From Emmonsiellopsis sp. PD_33 (lineage: Eukaryota > Ascomycota > Eurotiomycetes > Onygenales > Ajellomycetaceae): a stretch of 64,000 nt of DNA. Shown here piece after piece: positions 33,309-44,269 of this stretch. Positions within the stretch are counted from its first letter, which is position 1. Every line of letters starts with the position of its first letter. The notes below the pieces were generated by a model. That model was not told the DNA's origin, made no database searches, and worked only from the letters and a program-made list of their open reading frames with translations. A program made the position numbers and the translations under genes. The DNA is taken from the NCBI GenBank assembly GCA_032988165.1, contig JANTQF010000144.1:19916-83915 (forward strand). The letters run 5' to 3'.

Positions 33309-34155
33309 TTAGTAGCATGTCTTGAGTTTCAATGAGTTATCCAAAGAAACAAATCCAACCCTCTGTAGGCTCTCACCAGAAAACCTACCCCTCACCTTCA
33401 ATAATAGACTCTATGAGATGTCTGTGAGCCTTACAGTTGAAACCATCTAACTAGCCTACCACCTAACCTCATATGCAACTAATAATGGTCCTTATATTTG
33501 CACAGTGAGTCAAGATGTTCTTCAAGTAGCCAAGTACATAACTATCACTATGGAATACTCAGAGGCCTCATTGAAGTCAAACACTCTACTCACAAGCTGA
33601 GCCTGAACTTGCAGTGCCAGCATAGAAATAGAGAGTTAAGATGTGGTAGAACTTCCAACATACCTAGTAGATTGAATGATTGATAAAGCATCTTTCTGAA
33701 GTGACATCAAATGATTTATACATGATATAAAATCACTACTAAAGGACCCTAACTGCCCAGCTTTCATATGATCACATATACCCCCTATACTCTCATCTAA
33801 GTCCTCCAAATCATCACAACAGCTCTTAGTCCTACCCTTAACTGAGCAAATAATAACAAACAAGCAGACAACAGCTTTAGAGACAGAAGCCCTAATAGAT
33901 AATTCAGAAGGAACTATAATAAATGTAGTAGTAAATATTCTATATCCTTCTGATGCTTACTTTAAAACTGTTCAGAAGCTAAATCTAATTGCCTGTTTGA
34001 GTAACCCACAACTTAAACTTCCAACACTGAATGCTAGGGCATTCATAACTATCTCAAAGTTAGCTCAGAATTCAAAATAAACAAATCTAGCCTCTCACTC
34101 TTCTTTTCTCCTCTTTACTGCATTTCTCCCATCTTCCTTTTCATCCTTATTTATA

Positions 34156-37100
34156 ATGTCAAATGTGAGATTTACCATTCAAGATGCTAACAACAACACT
34201 TAACTAATAGAAGTTTCATAACATCAGAGTCTACTCTCTATTATGTCATTAGCAATCAACCAACTCTGAGATCATCTATTCAGGCAGAATGACCAATTGT
34301 CTCAGCAAAACACTCACATTTACTGGGCTAACAATCCTGACCTAGTATACCCATCAAGAAAACATCTAGTTAGACTAATTAAGTCATTGAATAGAATGGC
34401 CAACAACAACACTGATATGCTTACTATTAATAGCACTGCCACCCCAGCTGCATTAATAAATGATGATAGTTTATTCATTAAATAGATATACACTATCACT
34501 CAACTGGTCTGAGAGCAGCTTCATGAGACTCTCACTGAGTTAGGAGTTAGCATGCCATGCTAATAAACATCTAATAAGAGTAATCATTAACCCTCTCCTG
34601 ATCAAGATAATGAAGGCCCAGAAGAACCAGCCTGCAGATATAGTGCTAGCCTGGCATCCAGCCATCAGACTCAAGATGGTTAAGGAAGCTAATATACTTC
34701 ATATATGTCCAATGCCTCATGGAAGGTGACAGATATTGGGATTTTCTGACCAGATACTACTAGATCCAATGACATTTAAAATAAAGACTACAGAACCTAC
34801 TACTAAGATGTCTTCTCCTTTACCATCTATATCAAAATGGCAGCACAATTAAGAGATGTGATAGTTATCAAATAGGACTTACTGATCTGTTTCTGCAGCA
34901 CAGCCAACACATGGTAGATTTTAGAAGTATCAGATGTGACTAGATATAGCCTCCTAAATCACCCAGACAGTGTAACACAAATCTGCAAAGCTCTGAAGAT
35001 GTGATTTAGAATGGCACCCAGTAAGTCCCTTAATAAGTTTGACAAGATGTACTATATAGTACAGGATGCCTGGAATGGCCATAGTATTATAGCATTCACA
35101 GCTGAGCTGATCCACACAGCTAAACACTGTGGCCACAGTGATAATGAAAACATGTTAGTCCTACACCTATGAAAGCACCTCAACCTACCTCTACACCTCA
35201 CAGTGAACAAACTTGATCCCAGAATAATCATGGAGAAGTTCATTACTCTCTTGATCAAGAAGTAATACAACTGAGAGAATAAGTACTGCTGAAATAACTA
35301 TCATGAGTATAATCAGCTCATTAAAGACACCTATTAACCACAGAACTTCTAGAACAGAAGGGACAGCTACAGCTCACAGAAATAACACACTTACAATGAC
35401 TATTAGAATAATGGGCCCAATTAGGATAAGAAACCCCAGGGTGAAGTCAGGCTCAATAATCAGGACTGCTAAAATAATAACCAGTACCTTAATAGCTATT
35501 ATAATCAGAATAATCAATGCTATTAGAATTACCAGAATAATAATTATAATAATAATTACTAATATTAGGATAACAACAACTTCTGATGACAGAACAACTA
35601 TGGAAATACCAGCTATCAAAGGTATGATATATAGGTAAACTGGGCTGATAGTCAACAGGAAGATAACTAACAAAACAATCAAGATAATGCAGACCAGCAG
35701 GATGATAATCCTCATGAAGAGATCAATAATTACTTAGCCTTTAATGATGAGTATAACACTTTTAACTGCCTAAACTGCAATGTAACCTTTGCATCCAACA
35801 ATCAATTATATGACCACATTGTAGAGCACCACATAGATGAGGACAGACCAGCTACTTGGCATATTAACACCTCACTATCAGTGATTTCATTCAGAAGGCT
35901 ACAGGCATACACTTCAGACAGAATGACTTTCCAGTTTTAGTATTATACTACAGTGAAGGCATTTATCATGAAGTCCAACATGACAGATAATGTATATTTA
36001 GACAGTGGATGCACCATAATACTCATCAACCACAACTGGCTCAAGCAGCAAGATCTAGAAGTCAAGATAATCCAATTCAAGCCTATAATAGTATGAGGCA
36101 TTAGTAAAGGATCAGTTTCATTAGAGATTATAATAATCCCACTCTATATGCTAGTAATACTATCATCTGGAAAGCCCATGATTGCCCAACTCTTCATTGA
36201 AGCCCACATTGTTGATAACCTATAAGCAAAGCTACTTATAGGGGTAGATAACCTCAGACTAGAGGGCCTGGTCCTGGATTTCCTGAGCTGAAAGACTCAA
36301 TTAACACAATGTCATAATGTAGCTGTTAATCTCACTTTAACCTCAAAGTTAAACCATCAGGCAAATCAGCCTCTATATGCTACTACTAGTATTACAGTGC
36401 TATTAGGGGCAGAAGTGAGGATCCCTGTTCACACCCAAGGAAAGATAGAGCTCCCAGAGAATAAGGACTATCTATTTGAACCATCTAACCCACAGCTCAC
36501 ATTCCACATGCATACTATGGATCACATGTTACCATTCATTCAGGCAAGGAATGACAGTAAGAAGCCTGTTCACATCTCACATCATTTAAAGTTGAAGACT
36601 CTGCAAGAGATAAAATTCACAGATGGGTTTCATGTGGCAGATAAAGTAATAATACTAGCAACCACAGAGAACTCAGCTCACAACCATCAGCAGATAAAGA
36701 TCATACAGAACAGCACAAATGAGACCATGCTGAACAACAGGGTGACTATATATCATAAGGATAATGAGATAAAGGAGATCTTCACAGACCTTATTAAGAA
36801 ATATAGTAATATTTTCATCAATCATGGAGAATTTACAGATATTCTACAGGAAAAGTGGATGAGAGTACTACTCAAGTAGGAAGCTACTCTATCTAAGACA
36901 GTGAAAATATACCTAGTAGGTCCAGAGGACCACAAATATATAGACAATACATTTGATAAGCTATACTCATAAGGAAGGATAAGCTGGGCAAGGACTCATA
37001 CTTGCTCAGCCTACCTAGTATTTGTAGTATAATGGATGATATATCATGAAGGAAAACCCATGAGAAAGGGACAAATCATAGTGGACCTTCAAACCCTCAA

Positions 37101-39888
37101 TAAAGCTATAGAGCCTGACATATATCCAGCCCTGCTACAGATAGATATTCTGCATGGATTGAAAGAAGCACAATATATTACAGTAGGAGATATAATGAGC
37201 TTTTTCTACCACTAGTACTCCCATTCAGATGACCAGACCAAGATGGTAGTCATTATGCACCAAGGACAGAAGATTTTTAATGTTGTGATAATAGGATACA
37301 TCAACTTAGTACCATATATTTAAAGGCAAATTGATAGACACCTAGCAGACCTTAAGGAGTTCATCTGAGTCTACATCAATAACCTAGTAGTGCATTTACA
37401 GACTTGGAAACACTATGTTATCTACTTATGCAAACTCTTTCAGCAACTGCAAGACCTAGGGATAATGCTTAACTTAAAGAAGACTTACATTGAATTTCCC
37501 TCTATACACCTTTTGGGCTAGTATGTATCAGGACTAGGTTTATCTATCAACAAAGAGAAACTTAAGGTGCTCACCAAAATAGAGTTCCCTATGAAGCTAG
37601 TGCACCTTGAGAAATACATAGGATTAACCAGCTGACTATGCCAGTACATCTCATGGTATGCCCACATAGCAGACTCACTTCAGAAATGAAAAATGAAATT
37701 GCTCAAGGCAGGACTAATAATGAGTGTCAAGCACACAGCCTACATGGCAGTAATAAAGATAGATGGAATAACTGTAGAACATGCAGCTTTTAGAGTGATA
37801 CAGAAGATTTTCCACACCTGACTCTTTCTAGTACATACTAACAATCAGCAGGTATTATTCATTGATGTAGATGCATTAGTTGAGCAAGAATTCAGTGTCA
37901 TGGTATTTCATATTAAAGATAGCTGGCTGGCATTAAAGATGGCAGATTATACAGTATCTCTACCATAGAGACTAGTTAAACTAATCCTATTTCTCAGTAA
38001 GACCCTCACCCCTGCTGAGAATCATTACTGGCCTACTGAGCTTGAGATTGCCTGCTTAATATGAGTAGTTCATAAGGTATAGCACCTGATGGAAGCCTCA
38101 ATAAAGCATACTGTCATCTACACCAATTATGAACTGATATTAGAGATACTTAAAGCTATACATCTGAGAATGACAGCAACAGACCACCAGAATCTACAGT
38201 TGGTTCAGGCAGGTATATACCTACAACAGTTTTACATCAAAGTGATATATAAACCTGGGTGACTACACCTTGTACCAGATGTGCTGTCCCACCTGCCCAG
38301 CAGGAACAAGATGATGATAGACATGGATGAGCCACTAAAGGAAATATAGGACACATACCTCACCCACATGAGGGGAGATGATAATGTCACCACTGATGGC
38401 AACTATGTAGAGACTCTAGTTGAAATGTCTGATGATTTCTAAAGACACCTCAAGGATAGATATTCTAGAGATGTTAAGCTGTCCCATGTTGTGGAGGTTC
38501 TTAAAAGGAACAATGCAGCTAAAGAGCCATCCAAACTCCCATATGAGCTGACTGATGGCATCCTATACCACACATGTAATAAGACAAAGCACCTGGTAAT
38601 CTCAAGAGCTCTACATAAAGAAATCTTCAGCCTGGCCCACACCCCCAATCACTTAGAATTTAATTGAACCTTAGGAAATCTGCAAGATATGGTAATATGC
38701 CACTATATGATGAAGCTACAGAAATATATTAAGCACTGCCTCAGCTGTCAAGTCAACTAGATGCTATAGTACAAGTCTCACAGACAGTACCAACCCATAC
38801 AAACTATAAATATACCACATGACATGATAATCATCAACTTTATACTTATATTGCCAGATGATGAATGTGACACAGCAATGTCTATTATGTGCAAGTTCTT
38901 CAAATAGATTATAATCATCCCTGGGCAATCTGACTTCAATGCAGAGGATTAGGCAAAAGCCCTACTTAACTATCTACTGCTGGCCAACTGGGGAATCCCA
39001 CACAGGATTATTTCAGATAGAGACCCTAAGTTTCTCAGTGATCTATAGTAGAATCTCTTCAAGCATCTCAAGGTCAAGCTCCTCTATTCCACTGTATACC
39101 ACCCACAAATAGATAGGCAGAGTAAAAGGACAAATCAAATCATACAAATTGCCCTACAACATGCTATCACAGTGATGGGAAACCCACATGACTAGCTACA
39201 AATACTACTAACTATTGTCTTTCATCTCAATGCAGCTAAATCTGCATTAATGGGACACTCAGCCCACAAGATTATATATGAAACCACTGTCAACTCATCT
39301 ATCTCAGCATTAATGATAATACCTACAGCACCATGCTTCCATATCCAACAAGACATAATCCTAGCACTTGATGAGGCAGCCACAATAGCCAAGAACTATT
39401 ATGATCAGAAGCATATGCCACAGAGCTTCCAGATAGAGGATAGAGTACTCCTCTACTTACATCAGGAATATGAAATATTAGCTGCAAAGATCTCACATAA
39501 ATATAATAATTAATTTGCCAGACTGTTCAGGATACTTGAGCAAATAAGATTGCTTACATATAAGCTGGAGCTACTACACATAATGAAGATCCATTTAGTT
39601 ATAAGTGTAGTAATGTTTGAACCTCTCCCTCAGCAAAGAGACCCTTATGAATGTTAACATCTGAAACCCCTACCAGTCAAACCAGCAGTAACTGGCAAAA
39701 ATCCTACATATGAAGTTGAAAAGATAATAGCAAAGAGGACATCATATAGTAGAACTCAGTACCTGCTATGATGGAAAGGCTACAGGCTAAAGGACAATCA
39801 ATGGGTGAATAAGATAGATGTCAAGGGATCAAAGGAGCTCATACAGGACTATGAAAGAGCACATCCCACCAAAGCTTCTAAGAAGTAA
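34156..39888 (+). pseudogene. Fused gag-pol of element I (capsid, protease, RT, RNase H, integrase, chromodomain), inactivated
   Basis: A single reading frame of about 1,910 codons, with scattered TAG/TGA stops of transition type and a natural-looking TAA at 39886. The Gag capsid region lies at about 34840-35280 (ICKALKM.FRMAPSKSLNKFDKM). A C2H2-type finger follows at about 35767-35835 (CLNCNVTFASNN..H..H). The protease is marked by YLDSGCT at about 35996. In the RT the catalytic YIDD is changed to YINN near 37370-37385, followed by LNLKKTYIEFPSIHLLG and YIGLTS.LCQYISWYAHIA. RNase H is at about 37860-38300. The integrase has an HHCC finger (ending CLSCQ), DRDPKFLSDL, and YHPQIDRQSKRTNQ with the catalytic Glu now Lys. 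A chromodomain (VEKIIAKRTSYSRTQYLL.WKGY) lies at about 39690-39860. No gag-pol frameshift is needed. Confidence 0.85.
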
Positions 39889-40166
39889 AGGTGCTGAAGA
39901 GAATAAAGAAAGTAAATATTTTTATTACAAGCACATATAATATAAAATATGGATTCTCCACAGGCATCAAGCATCTAGGAATATAGGCAACAAATATACC
40001 CACCCCTTATACTAATGATGTCATCATAATGATGGATTTATTATGAGCATGTGACATTTAACCCTCTTTATTCACTATAACAACACATCACACAAAATAA
40101 ACTGAACTACTCCCCTTATACCCTCATCTCTGATAGATAAGCAGCCATGGAGAAACCACTGCCTCT

Positions 40167-42371
40167 ATGACAATTTAGTACCTAGATTCAGACAACCTAC
40201 CAACACACCTTGAAGACCCCTATTATAATTTTAACACCATATATTACAGCAACATCAAACAGACAGAGAGGTAACATTTTTGCCAGGACATTAAGATTCA
40301 ACAAACAACACAATACCTGATACTCAACTCACACATACTACTAACTTGGACATTAGCTCCAGAACCTCTACAAATTTACTGTGACACTACCCCACAACAG
40401 TTCAGCATCTCAGATATTGACATCCAGCTGCTCCTGATGAATATAATTAGAGAACTCAAAGATGAATGTATGCTTCATATAGTCACAACCATATACCCTG
40501 ACCTTCATCTACTAGAAACAAACCATAACTGTAGCTACCACTAACTACCCCTAAGCCTAGAAGCACCAGACAGCAATACAGACCCTTTTGAATTCAGAAT
40601 CAAGCACTCACATTAAAGGATGAGAGTATGGATTCTGCATAGTAATAGATAAGGAACAATAAAGGACTACATTGATATATTAGGTTTTCTATGATATGAG
40701 ACCAAGTCAGAACTACAATATCAAATGGGGATAAATATATCAGCTCTAATATATCACTCCTCCTCCTGCCAGGCAACTACACACAACCTTGGAATAACTG
40801 ATAAAGACATACAAGGCAGTATCATAGATGCTAAGAGAGAAGTAGAAGACACCTATATGAGGTAAATAGTTAAGATACTATACTCTGACCTCCCCATTAA
40901 GAAGTTCCATTATAACTGTGATAGCTCAAGAATCCTCAAAGTTGAATGTGAGCCATTAAACAGTAACTCAGACTCAGCTAAGTTCAGCATTTGAGACAAA
41001 TATCAGCAGTGACATGTACAAGCATTCAGATAGAATAGATTTACTGTAACTACCAAAGAGGTCATCAACTACCTCAGGCTGTCCAGATATAGCATGAAAA
41101 CAGAGATTGCAGACTACAGTAACAAGATGGTAGGATAAAAGAAGAAGGCTATCAACCTAGAAACTCTAAAGGACAGAAAAGTCAAGGTCTAATAGCAACA
41201 ATAGCTCATGCTGGAGTCCTTACAACATTAAATATATCAAACCCAGAATAAAGCTCATCCACCTCCACCTCCACCAGAATCAGAAATAGAGGAGGATGAA
41301 AGCAAGCATATAAAGGAAGATTCATTTGTGGATGATGATTAAGAGATGATGGATGTTGACAACAGAGATGTAGGTCAGAATGATGATGATGACTATAGTA
41401 ATAATAGAATCTTCTTGCAGCAAGATGAAGAAAACACTCTAGACTTCAAACTAATATTTGACATGTTGTACAAGTAAGAAGGAATAGAAGTTATAGAAGT
41501 CAAGAAACTAGCAGCTATCATTATTATCAACAGCAAATTATTAATGAATGAGATTCAATTGGTAAATCTAAAGCTCCTCATTACACTGGTCAGACAGAAG
41601 ATATAGATGAATAAGCTAAGAACCTCTATTCAGAGAATCAACAAACAGTAGAACATTCTCTCCAAGAAAGAAACTCAATGCAGGCACAACAAATAGAAAG
41701 AGAATCAACCCCCTATGACATTCAAAGCAGGTAACACCCTATGTTTCTCTAAGCTAAAGATATAGGTAGCCCCTTAACATGAATGAGACATCAAAGGAAA
41801 TGCTCTGGACACACCACCTCAACTTATTGAATCTACCCCACATAAAACAATGATAGGCATGATGACAGACAGTACCTCCCCATGTTATATCACAGATTGA
41901 AAGACAGATAACATCTCTGAAATACATAATAATAATGAACCCATCTTCATCCATCTATATGTAACTTACCTGGGATGGGAATTCTGTAACAGTCTAAGAT
42001 GTCACCTACAGAAACAGTTTATCCATTTCAATGAAGATTTCAGTTTCCTTGAAGACCTCACATGCAAGGCAAAAGCAATGCAACTAGCCCACAAGTAAGA
42101 TCTTGCCCACATACATGACAAACACTACAAGGTGATGAATAAATGGCATAATAGTGTCCAGACATGGGAGATTAAAGTTTTATAGAATGAATGGCAGAAA
42201 GGCAATAAGGACATCTTCCCACCTGGGACAACCCAGGATAATGTTGACAAAGTCATAAGCTAACTCCAGCATGACATCAAAAAGGAATGCCTCAAGAAGC
42301 CAAAAACAGTGTAGATCAGCCAACCAGAGACCATGATCATTCTGACTCCATATAAACTCCCAGGCAAGTAA
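40167..42371 (+). pseudogene. Unrecognised long ORF (about 735 codons) between pol and 3' LTR of element I
   Basis: The frame is coherent from an ATG at 40167 to a TAA at 42369, interrupted only by TAG/TGA codons of the kind made by C-to-T or G-to-A change. It differs in frame from gag-pol, so it is a separate gene. The N-terminal half is mixed and folded-looking (FSISDIDIQLLLMNIIRELK, YIDILGFL.YETKSELQYQ, TVTTKEVINYLRLSRY). The middle is Pro-rich then highly acidic (PPPPPESEIEEDESK, DNRDVGQNDDDDYSNN). The C-terminal part is helical with several Trp (YLGWEFCNSLRCHLQKQF, MNKWHNSVQTWEIKVL, NEWQKGN). I see no signal peptide or membrane segment that would suggest an envelope-like protein. I do not recognise the family. 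Confidence 0.6.
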
Positions 42372-42701
42372 GCAGCCTCTACCTCAATAGTCCTTTTCCC
42401 AAGCCCTCAGCTGTTTAGATCTTTCATACTACCTGAACCATCACCAACACATTCAACACATGCTTGCCCACCTATCCTGCATTTCAAGTTTCTTTCAAGC
42501 ATTCTCTTTTCATGCCTCTGACCTGTGGAGATGCCACCATTTGGCAAAGTAGTTTTGTTTTATTTTTGCTTATGTTACCTCTGTATGTGGAGATGCCACC
42601 TCTCACAGCAAAGTTAGTTAGTTTGCTTAATATGTTAGTGAGGACACCAACCTTTTTTTATACCCCAGTGCTTGCTACACACACAGCATCGCTTCCATAC
42701 T

Positions 42702-42851
42702 TGCTACACACACAGCATCACTTCCATAGCATGTAGTAGCTTAGTCAGCCCCAACAGCCCCAGTGACATATAGACATCACAGAGCCTCCACACTCCAAAG
42801 AGAATCAAGCCTTTTTCTACAAATCTTATTACACACTGCATTCTTATTACA
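42702..42851 (+). repeat. 3' LTR of element I
   Basis: Ends ATTCTTATTACA. A partial duplicate of its first 29 bp lies directly upstream at 42673-42701. No clear polypurine tract precedes it. Confidence 0.85.
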
Positions 42852-42856
42852 TCAAA

Positions 42857-43740
42857 TCTCAGGATTAGTAGTTAGCATTGAAGGTTATATAGACTGTTAC
42901 ACACCTCTCAGTGAATAGATAGATCCTCAGTGGCTGCTTCAGACACTTCAAAACTTAGTATTAATTATAGAAGAAATATCAAAATCAAATATCTAATTAG
43001 TCATTTGATTTAGTGAAGGAAACATACATTAATATTCTAGAGGTAATGAATGAATATTTCAAAAAACACCTAGATATAATAGACTTTTACAGTTAGAGTC
43101 CTGCCTATTTAAATCATCTTAAACAATTTCTTAGTGATAAAATGATAATGGGGAAATATATTATTAGCTTTACCACTATTCAAAAGTGGATCCATACAGT
43201 TACAGAAGATAGTGATAATTTTAATAATAATTCTATAGAGTAAATTACTCTATTATTACTATTACTATTAATATTAATAGTATTACTAGTAATAACATCA
43301 TCAGCAATACTAAGAGTATCATTACTCTCCCCACTAGCATGATAGTCATCTACAGGAGGAGGTTCATTAAGAAAATATATTTAAGACAGCACTCTAATGG
43401 CCAGTATTAAGAGACTAGGTGATAAAATAGTGGAATCTGCAGAGGTTAGTATAAGAAAGTCTAAGGATATAATGCATATTCTAGACCTCTTCTTTAAGGA
43501 AGTTCAGAACCTCTTACCTACTAAGTAAAAAGTTAGTAATAGAAAAAATGCATATATTTCTTTCTCATACTACATACTAGTAGTAGAGATCTTATAAGAC
43601 CCAGGGCACAGTTAAATATACATCTCAATGTATAAATACCTGTTAAAATAGGATTAATTGGACTGGGTATTGAAAGCTCTGGCAAATCATGAGAATAGCA
43701 GGATGCAAGAAGATGGAATGAACTAGGTAGAAGAAATGAA
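42857..43740 (+). pseudogene. Harbinger Myb/SANT-like protein, 3' part
   Basis: Continues the gene cut at 33157, directly after the duplicated target site TCAAA (42852-42856). Recognisable stretches are EVMNEYFKKHLDIIDFYS, SPAYLNHLKQFLSDKM and a helical tail SIRKSKDIMHILDLFFKEV. Stops and AT-rich codons are frequent. A terminal segment near 43660-43730 (LDWVLKALANHENSRMQEDG) is probably the C-terminus. The exact end is uncertain. Confidence 0.65.
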
Positions 43741-43876
43741 TTAAATAATATTTAATAGATAGTAGGTCAGTTAAGTAAGTATAGATATTAAGTAAGTATT
43801 AAGTAAGGTCTAGAGTATGCATTTTGTGTGTCATATAGATGTCTTTATATAAAAATCCTTGATGTTTTAGCCTACT

Positions 43877-44037
43877 TGTAATTAGAATAACTTGAGATCA
43901 AAATGTTATATAGAATAAGGTTATATTCACTACATTCCTAAGCTATCCATGACTATTTATATCACAGAGTCTAACTAAGCTATGTAGGTGACTAAGTATC
44001 ATAGATATTTCATAGTATGAAGCATATATGTGTAATA
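43877..44037 (-). repeat. 3' LTR of element II
   Basis: 161 bp, plus-strand start TGTAATTAGAATAACTTGAG, end GTGTAATA. It aligns full length with 60292-60452. An AAAAGAGG purine tract lies directly upstream in the minus-strand sense. Confidence 0.82.
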
Positions 44038-44269
44038 AATAGCCTCTTTTAAAAAGGCATACAATGTCCTCATTGTAGTAATTACATGTAGGATTATAGA
44101 GCAAACAAATGAAACATAAGATCTTATAATATAAAATATAATAGTAAATAATATGCCAAGTGAAAAAGAAAATCTTGCTCCCTATTCTCATGGTGGTCTC
44201 CACACTCTATAGCTGAGTTATTATAAAGTATGAAGACTCAGGAGTATTCATAGTGTTAGCTTTTATTAC

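Larger units (their letters stand above)
33158..42851 (+). mobile_element. Ty3/gypsy LTR retrotransposon with chromodomain and an extra 3' ORF (element I)
   Basis: Flanked by a 5 bp target duplication, TTAAA (33153-33157) and TCAAA (42852-42856), differing by one transition. LTRs of about 150 bp at both ends start TG and end CA. It is inserted in the Harbinger Myb/SANT gene. Internal order: gag-pol in a single frame (34156-39888), then a second long frame (40167-42371), then the 3' LTR. 9.7 kb in all. Confidence 0.88.

Noticed and set aside
40167..42371. Extra ORF of element I as an envelope gene or a Crypton/GCR1-type recombinase
   Set aside because: No signal peptide, transmembrane helix or fusion-like segment is seen. 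A weak Trp-rich resemblance to GCR1-type C-termini is too vague to name.
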